From contig CANLBM010000003.1 of the NCBI GenBank assembly GCA_947488845.1, positions 124,001 to 188,000 of the forward strand: DNA of 64,000 nucleotides, given 5' to 3'. Source of the DNA: an uncultured Sphingomonadaceae bacterium (GTDB lineage Bacteria; Pseudomonadota; Alphaproteobacteria; Sphingomonadales; Sphingomonadaceae). Both the position numbers and the translations under genes were made by a program. This document shows, in pieces, positions 1 through 9,641 of the stretch. A model generated the notes under the pieces. It ran no database searches and was not told the DNA's origin. It saw only the letters and a list, made by a program, of their open reading frames with translations. Within the stretch, counting starts at the first letter, position 1; the number at the start of each line of letters is the position of its first letter.

Positions 1-1545
1 CATCAGATCGGTAATTCCGGCTGCTACCCAGGGATCCACCAGCACCCGGCTGCCGTCAAATTTGCTTTGATAGAGAATATCACCCTTCATCGTCTGTACC
101 TTGGTGATGCCAAACGGGGTTATCGCGACGCCCTTGGCGCTGACCGACGCAAAGGCGCGGGTCATGTCGATCAGTCGCACATCGGAGGTACCGAGCACCA
201 TCGAGGGATTGGTATCGATCGGGGTGGTGATGCCAAAGCGTCGCGCCATATTGGCGATGGTGGAGGTGCCGATATCATTGCCAATCGCCGCCGCGACGGT
301 ATTTTTGGAAAAAGCAAAGGCGGTGCGCACATTAATGTCACCCGCATAGCGGTCGCCGCTGTTGCGCGGTGTCCAGTTGCCAATGGTGATCGGCCCATCG
401 GTCACCATATCATCGGGCGCATAGCCCGCTTCGAGCGCCGCCATATAGACGAATATTTTCCAGGCCGACCCGGGTTGGCGGACGGCCTGCGTTGCGCGGT
501 TATAATTGGATGTCACATAATCCGTTCCGCCGACCATCGCGCGAACCGCGCCATCGCGGTCGATCGCCACCAGCGCGCCCTGGGCACCGGCGGGGACGCG
601 CGACTGGATGGCTGTTGCGGCGGCGCGCTGCATATCGAGATCCAGCGTCGTCCACACTTCGATCGGCTCGATCGTTTCGTCGATCAGCAAGTCCAGTTGC
701 GGCAGCGCCCAGTCGGTAAAATAGCGCACACTATTCTGCCGCGGTTCCGGCGCCAGCTTGACCGAAGCAGGCTTGGCTTTCGATGCTTCCGCTGCGGTAA
801 TCGCTCCGGCATCCTGCATCACCTCCAGGACCACGGTTGCCCGGCCAATGGCGGCTTTGGCATCGGCTGTCGGGGAATAGCGGGACGGGGCCTTGACCAG
901 GCCGGCGATGATAGCGGCTTCGGCCAGATCAAGCTCTCTGGCGCCATGCGCGAAAAACCGGCGGGAAGCCGCATCGATGCCATAAGCACCGCCACCATAA
1001 TAAACCTTGTTGAGATAAAGTTCGAGAATCTGCTCTTTGGAAAATTTGCGTTCCATCGCCAGCGCCAGCAATATTTCGCGCCCTTTCCGGCCAAAGGTCC
1101 GGTTGTTGTTCAGAAATATGTTGCGCGCGAGTTGCTGGGTGATGGTCGAACCGCCCTGAGCCCAATAGCCGCGCTGCGCCCGTACTTGCAGCGAACGGGC
1201 TATCCCGATCGGGTCAACGCCCGGATGGCTTTCATACCGCCGGTCCTCGACCGAGACCATTGCCGCTTTCATGACTTCCGGGATGTCTGCATAGTGCAGC
1301 CACTCGCCGTAGCTCGGCCCCATGGAAAACAGTTCCTTGCCGTTGACGTCCAGCACCCGTATCATCTGGCCGTTGGGTGAGGACTTCAGGTCCTCGAATC
1401 CGGGGAGCGAGGATCGCGCGACCAGCACGGCAACCACCAACGCAATCGTGGCAAACAAACCAGCGACAAGACCCGTTTTGAAGATCCGCCACAGCCATTT
1501 GCGTACCGGCCCCTGATTTTCGCTGCGTTTTTTGCCACGCGCCAT
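1..1545 (-). CDS. mrcA: Class A penicillin-binding protein (PBP1A-type), 3' end missing
   Basis: Bifunctional murein synthase anchored in the inner membrane: glycosyltransferase (GT51) then transpeptidase. The 515 codons here start at an ATG (complement of 1543-1545), with a basic N-terminus (MARGKKRSE) and a membrane anchor at about residues 20-45. The GT51 motifs EDRRYESHPG (about residue 98) and GGSTITQQ (about 130) are intact, followed by the usual ILELYLNKVYYG segment. The transpeptidase has the nucleophile motif SAWK (about 360, within RQPGSAWK) and SKN (about 413). The KTG motif and C-terminus lie beyond the left edge, so the gene is cut by the window and not visibly damaged. The family is certain; choosing PBP1A over PBP1C or MtgA rests on the two fused domains and motif order. 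Confidence 0.95.
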   Translation of the reverse strand, partial: MARGKKRSENQGPVRKWLWRIFKTGLVAGLFATIALVVAVLVARSSLPGFEDLKSSPNGQMIRVLDVNGKELFSMGPSYGEWLHYADIPEVMKAAMVSVEDRRYESHPGVDPIGIARSLQVRAQRGYWAQGGSTITQQLARNIFLNNNRTFGRKGREILLALAMERKFSKEQILELYLNKVYYGGGAYGIDAASRRFFAHGARELDLAEAAIIAGLVKAPSRYSPTADAKAAIGRATVVLEVMQDAGAITAAEASKAKPASVKLAPEPRQNSVRYFTDWALPQLDLLIDETIEPIEVWTTLDLDMQRAAATAIQSRVPAGAQGALVAIDRDGAVRAMVGGTDYVTSNYNRATQAVRQPGSAWKIFVYMAALEAGYAPDDMVTDGPITIGNWTPRNSGDRYAGDINVRTAFAFSKNTVAAAIGNDIGTSTIANMARRFGITTPIDTNPSMVLGTSDVRLIDMTRAFASVSAKGVAITPFGITKVQTMKGDILYQSKFDGSRVLVDPWVAAGITDLM

Positions 1546-1631
1546 ATTGTTCTGCCCATTATACGCTGAATTTAAGCTTTTCTAGCGTGTTAACGCCTTA
1601 CTGCAGGCTGAACACGGAAGCACTGGAAAAA

Positions 1632-2030
1632 TCAGTCCGCCTTGGGTTCGAACGCCAATGCGGCGCTATTCATGCAATAGCGCAGCCCTGTTTCCGGAGG
1701 ACCGTCGGGGAAAACATGGCCAAGATGCCCGTCGCAGCTCGAACAGCGCACCTCGACCCGGCGCATGCCGAGACTGTTATCTTCAATCTCGGTGACCGCG
1801 TCATTGTCGGCGGGAGCGGAGAAGCTGGGCCAGCCGCAGCCGCTATCGAACTTGCTTTGTGATTCAAACAATTTGCTACCGCAGCCGGCACAGAAAAACG
1901 CGCCGTCGCGATATTCCGCATTGAGCGATCCGGTAAAGGCCCGCTCGGTGCCTGCTTCGCGCAGGACATGATATTGTTCGGGCGAGAGCTGTCGCCGCCA
2001 TTCTTCATCGCTCAATATTGTTTTTTCCAT
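1632..2030 (-). CDS. msrB: Peptide-methionine (R)-S-oxide reductase MsrB
   Basis: Reduces methionine-R-sulfoxide in oxidised proteins, using thioredoxin. The 132-residue protein, taken from the internal ATG ([15 protein letters not shown]), has the normal length for a cytoplasmic single-domain MsrB. Two CxxC pairs for structural zinc are visible (CAGC and CSSC), as are the SGCGWPSF and [10 protein letters not shown] motifs and the catalytic cysteine at about residue 119 in RYCMNSAAL. An in-frame start 20 codons upstream exists, but the added residues do not resemble the family. The gene stands alone between the penicillin-binding protein gene and the divergent DUF4402 gene. Confidence 0.95.
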   Translation of the reverse strand: MEKTILSDEEWRRQLSPEQYHVLREAGTERAFTGSLNAEYRDGAFFCAGCGSKLFESQSKFDSGCGWPSFSAPADNDAVTEIEDNSLGMRRVEVRCSSCDGHLGHVFPDGPPETGLRYCMNSAALAFEPKAD

Positions 2031-2145
2031 ATCCGGTAAATGGGGCCTGAATCGCAGCCGGTCAAGGGACCTGGCGTCCGGCATCGTCACGAATAGAAGA
2101 GAATATTAACCAGATATTCAGCATATCCGGCCAGATTACCGGCCT

Positions 2146-2691
2146 ATGAAGATGGTCGTAAAATCCTTGCTGTTCGGGGCCATGGTGACCGTATTTCTGG
2201 CATTCATGCCGGACGCAGCGCGTGCGCAATGCCGCCTTTGCGCCGTCAGTCCGGTGCCTGACAGTCTCGGCGGAACGGCCGCAGACAAGCCGGAAATCCC
2301 GTTGCAAATCGAAATCACCGCCAATCTGGATTTCTCGCGAATGGCCCTATTGGGTAGCAATGGCGGCGAGGTCAGCATCGATCCGACGTCCGGCGCCAGA
2401 CAGATTAGCGGGAGTATCGCCAATCTTGGTGGTATGGCACTGCATGGCGAAGGCCGGTTGACCGGCGAACCGGGTCGCAGCGTGAGGGTATCGTTGCCGG
2501 AGCGGATACAGCTGAGCTCGGCCAATGGCTCGATTGCGGAGCTGGAAAAACTCGAGACAAATCTTCCGGCGATGGCCCGGCTGGATCAGGCCGGACGACT
2601 GATCTTTTCTTTCGGTGGCAAATTGAGGGTGCGGGGCGACGCCAGCGGCCAGTTCCGCGGCAGGATTGCAATCACCGCCGATTACGAGTGA
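2146..2691 (+). CDS. Secreted DUF4402-family protein
   Basis: A 181-residue exported protein. Residues 1-28 form a signal peptide ending in ARAQ. The remainder matches the pattern of DUF4402: an early LQIEITANLDFSRMAL strand, the DPTSGARQISG loop, GEPGRSVRVSLP, and a closing FGGKLRV....GQFRGRIAITADYE. The family consists of immunoglobulin-like, all-beta secreted proteins common in sphingomonads, often linked to surface structures, but no biochemical function is established. The two cysteines just after the cleavage site (CRLC) could form a disulfide. Its stop codon lies one base from the convergent holA stop. Family assignment is by eye. Confidence 0.8.
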   Translation: MKMVVKSLLFGAMVTVFLAFMPDAARAQCRLCAVSPVPDSLGGTAADKPEIPLQIEITANLDFSRMALLGSNGGEVSIDPTSGARQISGSIANLGGMALHGEGRLTGEPGRSVRVSLPERIQLSSANGSIAELEKLETNLPAMARLDQAGRLIFSFGGKLRVRGDASGQFRGRIAITADYE

Positions 2692-2692
2692 C

Positions 2693-3721
2693 CTACCGGC
2701 TCCTCGCCGCTTTCCGGGCAATCAGCAGCAGCTCGTCTTCCAGCAGAACCTGGTCCGGTTGACCGCTGCTTTTCAACGTGATCTCCAGTTGCAGGACCCG
2801 TTCAATCAGCCGAGCGATATGCTGGGACGGCCATATGTGCAGTTGCCGCTTGAAATGTTTCTGGTCCTTGAAAAAGACACTCGGGTGGCCGGAGACGGAA
2901 TCGATATTGCCGCCTTTATCAACCTTGCTACGGAGCTCGGCGAGCTTGGTCAGGTGGCGCAGCATGATCCGTATCAGGCCTATTTCACTGATCCCCTGTG
3001 CGCGCGAAGCGGCTATTTCCTGCGCCAATCGGGCGGCATCGCCATTGAGCGCGGTGTGTATCAGCAGGCTGATATCCTCTTCGTCATTCTCCGCGCCGAG
3101 CAACAGGAGGATGTCGGGTTCGGGCGCCTTCGGGTCTTCGGGCGTTGCGTCGAGATATAGCGCTATTTTTTCGACTTCCAGCCGGGCGAGCACCAGATCA
3201 TTGCTGGTCAGTGCGGCTATTTCCTGCGCCATTTCCCGGCTGATCCGCAGGCCTTCGATCTTTGCCATGGTCTGGATGGTGGCGACCGCCTGTTCCGGCG
3301 TGGTTTCATAGCAGGTCGCGATCATCGCATCCGGTGCGGCGATGATCGATTTTGCCAGAGCGGTCTTGTCGCCCATGCCGGGAGCGATGACAAAGACGGG
3401 ATCGCCGCCGGACGCGCTCGCCAGCAAGGTTTCGATCGCTGCGGTTGCCCGCACCGCTTCACCGCTGTTCAGCCGCAATATGATATAGCGCTTGTCCCCG
3501 AACAGCGAAGCGGAATTGGCTTCGTCGTTCAGCCGGGCGGGACTGTCGCTGAGATCGCCGATGGTCATGTCCACCCGTTCCGCGGATTTCGCCAGCGGCT
3601 GCACCAGTTCGTCGACCAGCGCCTGACAGCGGGTGACATTGGGGCCGCATAACAGGATCAGCCGAAACTGATCGGGACCGGCATGAAAGCGCCTGACAAT
3701 GTCTTCCGGCTTTGCCTTCAT
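2693..3721 (-). CDS. holA: DNA polymerase III subunit delta
   Basis: Delta subunit of the clamp loader, which opens the beta sliding clamp. At 342 residues it has the family length and the HolA layout: an N-terminal AAA+-like fold with a degenerate nucleotide site (LILLCGPNVTRCQALVDEL), the FGDKRYIILRL segment, and the helical C-terminal collar domain (SEIGLIRIMLRHLTKLAELR; HIWPSQHIARLIERVLQLE). Its ATG overlaps the lptE stop by 4 bases (ATGA), so it is the last gene of DUF3576-leuS-lptE-holA. The order leuS-lptE-holA is conserved across many proteobacteria and supports the call. Confidence 0.95.
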   Translation of the reverse strand: MKAKPEDIVRRFHAGPDQFRLILLCGPNVTRCQALVDELVQPLAKSAERVDMTIGDLSDSPARLNDEANSASLFGDKRYIILRLNSGEAVRATAAIETLLASASGGDPVFVIAPGMGDKTALAKSIIAAPDAMIATCYETTPEQAVATIQTMAKIEGLRISREMAQEIAALTSNDLVLARLEVEKIALYLDATPEDPKAPEPDILLLLGAENDEEDISLLIHTALNGDAARLAQEIAASRAQGISEIGLIRIMLRHLTKLAELRSKVDKGGNIDSVSGHPSVFFKDQKHFKRQLHIWPSQHIARLIERVLQLEITLKSSGQPDQVLLEDELLLIARKAARSR

Positions 3722-4239
3722 GGCTGTGGCGACGCGTTGGCCTCTTCCCGGGCGAACAGAGACAGCCGGGTCACGATCTGGTTGGAAACGCGGGTCGCCA
3801 GATTTTCCAGCGCGGTATCCTCTGCGGCAAGAGTCGCATATTCGGACGAAACCACGTCGATACCGGCATCGGAACCGGCCGTCGCGTCGAGCACGACCAC
3901 GGAATCGGCGAGGCGGACCAGCTGATAGCGGGCGCGCAAGGTTCTGCGTTCGCGGGTGATCCGGTCATCGCTGCGCACGCCAAATCCGGAAATCTTGTCC
4001 TCCAGTGCAACCGTCAGGCGATATTTTGCCTGCTGCCCATCAAATGCCTCGAGCTGATCCTTGAGCGCGTTGCGCATCAGCCATCCGGCCTTGCCCGCAA
4101 TCGGTTCAATCTCGACATGGCCCAGTTCCTGCGCGACGACGCCAGTCGTGCCACCCGCATAAAGTGGCCGCAAATTGCAGCCAGCCAGCAGCGCTGACAA
4201 TGTCACAACCATGGTGATCCGGGCGATCATGCTCTTCAT
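3718..4239 (-). CDS. lptE: LPS-assembly lipoprotein LptE
   Basis: Outer-membrane lipoprotein that plugs the LptD barrel and helps insert LPS in the outer leaflet. The 173-residue protein has a lipoprotein signal with lipobox LLAGC (lipidated Cys at about 21) and the characteristic NLRPLYAGG just after it. The weakly conserved LptE core follows ([51 protein letters not shown]). It overlaps leuS upstream and holA downstream by 4 bases each, consistent with translational coupling. Other Lpt genes (lptC, lptA, lptB) lie at 38.7-40.9 kb in this window. Confidence 0.93.
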   Translation of the reverse strand: MKSMIARITMVVTLSALLAGCNLRPLYAGGTTGVVAQELGHVEIEPIAGKAGWLMRNALKDQLEAFDGQQAKYRLTVALEDKISGFGVRSDDRITRERRTLRARYQLVRLADSVVVLDATAGSDAGIDVVSSEYATLAAEDTALENLATRVSNQIVTRLSLFAREEANASPQP

Positions 4240-6764
4240 ATTACGATGTTGACCAGTCGGTCGGGCACGACAATCACCTTCTTTATTTCCGCTCCGTCCA
4301 GACTACGCTGCACCTTCTCGGACGCCAGGGCAAGTTCTTCGAGATGCTCTTTGTTGCTGCCCTTGGCAACGGTAATGGTATCGCGGAGCTTGCCGCGTAC
4401 CTGAATTGCTATGGTCACTTCATCGTCGACCAGCAGGCTTTCGTCCACCTTCGGCCATGACGCATTGGCAACCAGATCATTTTCGCCGAACAATGCCCAG
4501 GCCTCTTCCGCGATATGCGGCACCATCGGCGCGACAATCCGCGCGAGCGACTTGATCGCGGCGGTCCGGTCGCCCGAGGGCTGCGATTTCTCGATCAGAT
4601 TGACCAGTTCGAAGACCTTGGCGACCGCCTTGTTGAACGACAGCGCCTCGATATCTGCGGCGACTCCGGCCACGGTCTGGTGGAGCTTGCGGCGGAGCGT
4701 CTTGTCTTCGCCCTCATCGCTGCTGTCAGTGACCGCGATGAACAGACGCCAGAGCCGCTGGACAAAGCGCCAGCTGCCTTCAATGCCGGCCTCGGACCAG
4801 GGCAGATCGCGTTCGGGCGGGCTGTCGGACAGCATGAAGAAACGCACCGCGTCTGCGCCATATTGTTCGATGATTGGATCGGGGTCGACGACATTTTTCT
4901 TCGACTTCGACATTTTCTCGACCCGGCCGGTGGTGACCGGCGACCCGTCCGAAATTACAGCCCAGTCGGCGCCGTTCTTCTCGACCTCGTCGGGCGACAA
5001 CCAGCTGCCGTCGCCATGTTTATAGGTTTCGTGCGTCACCATCCCCTGGGTGAACAGGCTTTCGAATGGCTCGGCAAAATCGAGCTTGCCGATGCTCGCC
5101 AGCGCCCGCGTCCAGAATCGGGCGTAGAGCAAATGCAGGATCGCATGTTCGACGCCGCCGATATATTGCGTCACCGGCAGCCACTGCTTGACCACTTCGG
5201 GATCAAAGGGCCGGTCGTCCGGCTGGCTGGCAAAGCGCAGGAAATACCAGCTGCTGTCGACAAATGTGTCGAGCGTATCGGTCTCGCGCCGCGCCGCCTT
5301 GCTGCATTTCGGGCAATCGATATGCTTCCATGTTGCGTGCCGCTCGAGCGGATTGCCCGGCGTTTCGAAATCGATATCCTCGGGCAGGACGACGGGAAGC
5401 TGCTCCTTGGGCACCGGCACCGGACCGCAGTCGTCGCAATGGATGATCGGAATCGGCGTGCCCCAATAGCGTTGCCGCGAAACACCCCAGTCGCGCAGCC
5501 GCCAGGTAGTCTGCGCCTTGCCCCAGCCTTCCGATTGCGCGCGATCGATCACCGTCTGCTGCGCCGCTTCGACGGTCATGCCGTCAAGAAACGCGCTGTT
5601 CACGATCTTGCCGGGCCCGGTATAGGCTTCATTGCTGGCATAATCCGCGGCTGTTTCCTCGCCGTCGGAAACCACGCGCTTGACCGGCAGGTCATATTTG
5701 CGGGCAAAATCGAGGTCGCGCTGGTCATGCGCCGGCACGCCGAATACCGCACCGGTGCCATAATCCATCAGCACGAAATTGGCGACATAGACGGGCAGTT
5801 GCCAGTCGGGATCGAGCGGGTGGGTGACGGTCAGGCCGGTATCAAAACCCTTTTTCTCCATCGTCTCCAGCTCGGCAGCGGTGGTCCCGCCAGCCTTGCA
5901 TTGCTCGGCAAAGGCGGCGAGCGCCTCATTCTGGCCAGCCAGTGTCTGCGTCAGCGGATGGTCCGCAGCCAAAGCGACGAAACTCGCACCGAAAATCGTG
6001 TCGGGCCGGGTCGAGAAAACCTCGACACTGGCGATATCGCCCTGCGCTTCGGCCAGAGGGAAATGAAATTGCAGGCCCTGCGACTTGCCGATCCAGTTTT
6101 CCTGCATCAGCCGCACTTTTTCCGGCCAGCCCTTGAGGTCGCCCAGTCCTGCGAGCAGATCCTCGGCAAAATCGGTGATCTTCAGGAACCACTGGCTGAG
6201 CTTGCGCTTTTCAACCTGCGCGCCGGAACGCCAGCCCTTGCCGTCGATCACCTGTTCGTTGGCGAGCACGGTCATGTCGACCGGATCCCAGTTGACCGCC
6301 GATTCCTTGCGATAGACCAGACCGCCCTCGAACAGGTCGATGAACAGCGCCTGTTCCTGGCCATAATATTCCGGATCGCAGGTCGCCAGTTCGCGGCTCC
6401 AGTCAAAGGCAAAGCCCAGAGTCTTCAGCTGGCTGCGCATCGAGGCGATATTGGCTCTCGTCCACTCGCCGGGATGGACCTTCTTTTCCATCGCCGCATT
6501 TTCCGCCGGCATGCCGAAGGCGTCCCAGCCCATCGGATGGAGCACCTCAAAACCCTGCATCCGCCGGAAACGGGCGAGCACGTCGCCCATCGTATAGTTG
6601 CGGACATGGCCCATGTGGATGCGGCCCGACGGATAGGGAAACATCTCGAGCACATAGCTGCGCGGCTTGCTGCTTGCATCGTCCGCTTCGAACACGCGCG
6701 ATTCGGCCCAGCGCTTTTGCCAGCGTTTGTCCGCCGCCAGTGGATTGAATCGCTGATCGGTCAT
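4236..6764 (-). CDS. leuS: Leucyl-tRNA synthetase
   Basis: Class I aminoacyl-tRNA synthetase that charges tRNA-Leu and edits misactivated amino acids. At 842 residues it has the bacterial length. The HIGH motif appears as HMGH ([18 protein letters not shown], about residues 45-62). The CP1 editing domain carries [17 protein letters not shown], the [14 protein letters not shown] zinc region follows, and KMSKS is intact in [15 protein letters not shown] (about 630). The anticodon-binding and C-terminal domains are complete. The start at [16 protein letters not shown] fits the family. The gene lies 27 bases downstream of a DUF3576 lipoprotein gene and overlaps lptE by 4 bases. Confidence 0.98.
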   Translation of the reverse strand: MTDQRFNPLAADKRWQKRWAESRVFEADDASSKPRSYVLEMFPYPSGRIHMGHVRNYTMGDVLARFRRMQGFEVLHPMGWDAFGMPAENAAMEKKVHPGEWTRANIASMRSQLKTLGFAFDWSRELATCDPEYYGQEQALFIDLFEGGLVYRKESAVNWDPVDMTVLANEQVIDGKGWRSGAQVEKRKLSQWFLKITDFAEDLLAGLGDLKGWPEKVRLMQENWIGKSQGLQFHFPLAEAQGDIASVEVFSTRPDTIFGASFVALAADHPLTQTLAGQNEALAAFAEQCKAGGTTAAELETMEKKGFDTGLTVTHPLDPDWQLPVYVANFVLMDYGTGAVFGVPAHDQRDLDFARKYDLPVKRVVSDGEETAADYASNEAYTGPGKIVNSAFLDGMTVEAAQQTVIDRAQSEGWGKAQTTWRLRDWGVSRQRYWGTPIPIIHCDDCGPVPVPKEQLPVVLPEDIDFETPGNPLERHATWKHIDCPKCSKAARRETDTLDTFVDSSWYFLRFASQPDDRPFDPEVVKQWLPVTQYIGGVEHAILHLLYARFWTRALASIGKLDFAEPFESLFTQGMVTHETYKHGDGSWLSPDEVEKNGADWAVISDGSPVTTGRVEKMSKSKKNVVDPDPIIEQYGADAVRFFMLSDSPPERDLPWSEAGIEGSWRFVQRLWRLFIAVTDSSDEGEDKTLRRKLHQTVAGVAADIEALSFNKAVAKVFELVNLIEKSQPSGDRTAAIKSLARIVAPMVPHIAEEAWALFGENDLVANASWPKVDESLLVDDEVTIAIQVRGKLRDTITVAKGSNKEHLEELALASEKVQRSLDGAEIKKVIVVPDRLVNIVI

Positions 6765-6791
6765 TGCGGCCCCATTATATGGTAGAGAAAA

Positions 6792-7241
6792 TTAGTTGGT
6801 GATCGCACCGCGCCGCAGATCGCGGGCCTTGGTGAGAATGATCTGTTCCAGTTTCTGCGTGGTCGCGGCCTTGACCGGTGCGTCCACCCATGTGCCGTTC
6901 GAGGCGACCTGCCGCGATGCCGCGACGCGCAAGGCGTCGGCGCGCAAATCCTGGTCGAGGATCGAGACATTGATCTTCATCCGTTCGCCCGGATTCTGCG
7001 GATTCACATACCAGTCGGTCAGGATCACGCCGCCATTGCTGTCGGTCTGGGTCAGCGGCATGAAAGCCAGGGCATCAAGCGAGGCACGCCACAAATAGGC
7101 GTTCACCCCGATCGTGGTGACCTGGGATGCAGCCAGGTCGGCTTTGGGACGCTCTTTTCCACCGCAGGCAGAAAGCAAGGACAATGTCAGCAGACTGGCG
7201 GTTGCAGATCGCAAGAAGAGAGATGTTTTGAGGCGGGACAT
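6792..7241 (-). CDS. DUF3576 lipoprotein, first gene of the leuS operon
   Basis: A 149-residue predicted lipoprotein with signal peptide and lipobox LLSAC (Cys about 26). The mature part resembles DUF3576: TTIGVNAYLWRASLDALAFMPL, a short acidic turn, then ILTDWYVNPQNPGERMKINVSIL, and a C-terminal helix ending LEQIILTKARDLRRG. Its function is unknown. In alphaproteobacteria this family is regularly found immediately upstream of leuS, as here (27-base gap), so it is probably co-transcribed with leuS-lptE-holA. Its company with lptE hints at an envelope role, which is inference only. Confidence 0.85.
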   Translation of the reverse strand: MSRLKTSLFLRSATASLLTLSLLSACGGKERPKADLAASQVTTIGVNAYLWRASLDALAFMPLTQTDSNGGVILTDWYVNPQNPGERMKINVSILDQDLRADALRVAASRQVASNGTWVDAPVKAATTQKLEQIILTKARDLRRGAITN

Positions 7242-7589
7242 GAAGCGCTCCTGGTTGCATTTTGCGCCGATAGCAAATCCATTTCACAGGATTTGTTCCG
7301 GACATGATATCATTTCAGCGCTCTCTATAAATGCTTTGCCGCAAGGGGCAAGCATAAGCGCATGTTTTGCTCTTGTGCAGCGCGGACTGAACCGCAGTTG
7401 AATGACGGCAAAATCATCCCCGGTTCATCTTTAAACTTTTAGGCTGTGCCAGATGTCCAGACAAAAGCGTAACCGAACTGCAACAGATTTAAGTTAGATA
7501 TGCAAAATCGGACAAAAGGCGAAGTTGACTCGTGCAGAGCATCAATTTTTGCTATAGCTAAGGCCGCTTAAAGGGGAATCGCACTCGTC
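7242..7589. other. Divergent intergenic region
   Basis: The 348 bases separate the divergently transcribed DUF3576 gene and the gene at 7590. The half nearer 7590 is AT-rich and ends in a likely promoter, listed separately. No further open frame with a plausible ribosome-binding site and no tRNA-like fold were seen. Confidence 0.6.
7525..7558 (+). promoter_or_regulatory. Probable sigma-70 promoter for the gene at 7590
   Basis: An extended -10 element (TGCTATAGC, with TATAGC at 7553-7558) lies about 30 bases before the start codon, followed by AAGGGGA as ribosome-binding site. A TTGACT at 7525-7530 is too far (22-base spacer) to be a normal -35, so the extended -10 is the main evidence. Confidence 0.35.
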
Positions 7590-8330
7590 ATGAGGAAAAA
7601 GGGTAGTCATATCGGTTGGTTAGCGACGGGACTCGCACTCTCGGGCCTTGCCATGACTCCTGCCCTGGCGAGAGTGCTTTCCGGTGATGACAGCACGGTA
7701 TCTCTCAAAACGCTGGGATCGATCGGTTCCTTCACCGTAGCCGGTGCCGACCCTGATCTGGTGGCCCAGTTCAAACTGAGTGCCTTGCGCGGCAATGCGA
7801 GCTTCAAATTTACACCGACCGGCGGCACCCGCGACGGAGAACGTTCCGTTACTGTGGTGGTTCGTCAGAAGTCGGCTGGCGCCGTTTCCATTCGTGAAAA
7901 TATTCTCGCCGGAGTTTCCGGATCGGGTGTGACCAGCGCAGCAAAAATTGCTCCGGTTTCATACAGCCTCGGATCCGCAAAGGGTCTGAAGAGCTTTGCT
8001 ATCCCGGTCAGAAAACTGGCTGGCAATATGCCTGACCTGTCGGATATCGGATCCGAAAAACTGATGGGCGATGAGAATAGCGGCAAGAAGAGCCGTTTCA
8101 ACACGCGCATGTCGATCGACGCTTTCGCGCCGATCAACGCCGCGCCGCGCGCGCTGGATGCCAGCCAGAAAGATTACACGCTTGATGTGGGCGGCAGCTA
8201 CTCGCTGACCCGCAATCTCGACGTGACCGCCGGTGTCCGGATCAACAACGAGCGTGACCGGATGGCACCACTGACCGACAATCGTCAGGATAGCCAGGCC
8301 GTCTATGTCGGAACCCAGTTCCGCTTCTAA
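7590..8330 (+). CDS. Exported protein of unknown function with an outer-membrane-like C-terminus
   Basis: A 246-residue protein with a clear signal peptide ending in ALA (about residue 27). The middle, from about 30 to 150, is low in charge and rich in Gly, Ser, Ala and Val. The C-terminal third (DYTLDVGGSYSLTRNLDVTAGVRI..., ending YVGTQFRF) shows alternating beta strands and a terminal Phe, as in outer-membrane barrel proteins recognised by the BAM machine. This suggests a small barrel or a barrel fragment. No named family was recognised. It is monocistronic, with its own promoter and a terminal overlap-free gap to the next gene. Confidence 0.7.
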   Translation: MRKKGSHIGWLATGLALSGLAMTPALARVLSGDDSTVSLKTLGSIGSFTVAGADPDLVAQFKLSALRGNASFKFTPTGGTRDGERSVTVVVRQKSAGAVSIRENILAGVSGSGVTSAAKIAPVSYSLGSAKGLKSFAIPVRKLAGNMPDLSDIGSEKLMGDENSGKKSRFNTRMSIDAFAPINAAPRALDASQKDYTLDVGGSYSLTRNLDVTAGVRINNERDRMAPLTDNRQDSQAVYVGTQFRF

Positions 8331-8340
8331 AAATCTGCAG

Positions 8341-8916
8341 TCAGCTTAAAGCGTCGATCGCGGCCCAGCCGTGGGTCAGGTGGTTTTTGCGTGCCCGATA
8401 GCGGCGGGCATTCATCCCGCCCAAATATATCACGGCACCGTGGCACAGGCCAGCGAGGCGGCGAGCCTGCAAAGGGTTCAGCGGCCTCTGGCCGGCATGG
8501 GACCGGGTGGCAAAGACCGGCGACAGAAAACAAATATCAGCGCCGACGCGATTGGCTTGCCGGATTTCCCGGGCATCGTGAACCGGAGCGCTGTGCAACA
8601 GCCTTCCCGATCCCGACCGTCGCAACGCCCGTCCATGCACGCCATCGGCGTCCCAGCGTCTGGCCAGTGCTGGCGATCCGGCGAGCAATATTATATGTCC
8701 GCGCCGCCGGGCCAGTTTCCTGACCGTTTCAAATCGCGCCCGCCGTGAGGGTTCCGGTAGATAATAATGGCGAAAGACAATTCCGCTACCCCGCGGCAGT
8801 TGCTTGATGCCCTGTTCCAGAAACGCATCATTTCGCTTGTCGGTGAACAACCATATCCGCGGCAGGGTCGAACCTCTCTGGTCCGGCAACAGGGGGCAGG
8901 GCTGGTCTCGCAACAT
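8341..8916 (-). CDS. Thiamine-phosphate-synthase-like (ThiE/TenI) protein
   Basis: About 191 residues, read from the internal ATG (MLRDQPCPLLPDQ). The TIM-barrel ThiE/TenI features seen are PRIWLFTDKRND near the start, GSGIVFRHYY, DGVHGRA, the histidine-containing HSAPVHDAREI, and ADICFLSPVFATRSHAGQRPL, which matches the GADYVFLSPVFPTxSHPG segment, then VIYLGGMNARR. Members either join HMP-PP and HET-P to thiamine phosphate or act as TenI-like relatives. No other thiamine gene is nearby, so the exact role is open. The upstream 43 codons of the same frame are unlikely to be translated because they would overlap the promoter region of the divergent gene at 8952. Confidence 0.75.
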   Translation of the reverse strand: MLRDQPCPLLPDQRGSTLPRIWLFTDKRNDAFLEQGIKQLPRGSGIVFRHYYLPEPSRRARFETVRKLARRRGHIILLAGSPALARRWDADGVHGRALRRSGSGRLLHSAPVHDAREIRQANRVGADICFLSPVFATRSHAGQRPLNPLQARRLAGLCHGAVIYLGGMNARRYRARKNHLTHGWAAIDALS

Positions 8917-8951
8917 AAGCAGCTCTATAGACGCAAGCTTGGCGAAAGAAT

Positions 8952-9641
8952 ATGATTGAGAGAGATTCACATTTGGCAAATCCAGCCCTCGAGGAGATCC
9001 GCGGCAAGATCGAAAAATCTGCCAGATTAGCGGACCGAAAAACATCTGATATCGTGCTGATTGCGGTGTCGAAAACCCGCAGCGGTGATGAAATCAGACC
9101 GTTACTGGCGGCCGGCCATCGCGTGTTCGGTGAAAACCGGGTGCAGGAGGCGGCCGGGAAATGGCCGGCATTGAAAGCGGACTATCCCGATATCCAACTG
9201 CACATGATCGGCCAGCTGCAATCCAACAAGGCTGCGGAAGCTGTTGCCCTGTTCGACTATATCCATTCGATGGACCGACCGTCGCTGATCAAGGCACTGG
9301 CGAAGGAAATGGATCTGCAACAGCGTCGCCTGCCCTGTTTTCTGCAGGTCAATATTGGCGAAGAACCTCAAAAAGGCGGTTGCGATATCAAGGCGGTCCC
9401 CGAATTGCTCGAACAGGCCCGCGACGGCGGTATCAAAGTGGTCGGCCTGATGGCGGTTCCGCCAGACGGCACCAATGCGACGCCTTATTTCGCCCTGCTA
9501 GCCAAACTTGCTCGTGACAACGGGCTGGACGGACTCAGCATGGGAATGTCTGGCGATTTCGAGAAGGCAATCAAGCTGGGTGCCACACATATACGGGTCG
9601 GTACTGCCCTGTTCGGCGAGCGCGTGCCACATTCAGTATAA
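8952..9641 (+). CDS. YggS-family pyridoxal-phosphate homeostasis protein
   Basis: Cytoplasmic PLP-binding protein (COG0325) that buffers free PLP and affects amino-acid and keto-acid pools. At 229 residues it has the family length. The PLP lysine is in LIAVSKTRS (about residue 41). The family signatures FGENRVQEA, LHMIGQLQSNK, VNIGEEPQKGG, GLMAVPP, LSMGMSGDFEKAI and IRVGTALFG are all intact. It is divergent from the ThiE-like gene and convergent with the antiporter gene, whose stop codon abuts its own. Confidence 0.95.
   Translation: MIERDSHLANPALEEIRGKIEKSARLADRKTSDIVLIAVSKTRSGDEIRPLLAAGHRVFGENRVQEAAGKWPALKADYPDIQLHMIGQLQSNKAAEAVALFDYIHSMDRPSLIKALAKEMDLQQRRLPCFLQVNIGEEPQKGGCDIKAVPELLEQARDGGIKVVGLMAVPPDGTNATPYFALLAKLARDNGLDGLSMGMSGDFEKAIKLGATHIRVGTALFGERVPHSV

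Noticed and set aside
67..1380. 437-codon plus-strand frame opposite the penicillin-binding protein
   Set aside because: Antisense to intact GT51 and transpeptidase motifs, and low-complexity translation.
4515..6785. 756-codon plus-strand open frame over leuS
   Set aside because: It is antisense to a complete leucyl-tRNA synthetase gene; the product is Arg/Gly/His-rich and resembles no family, as expected from GC-rich codon complement.
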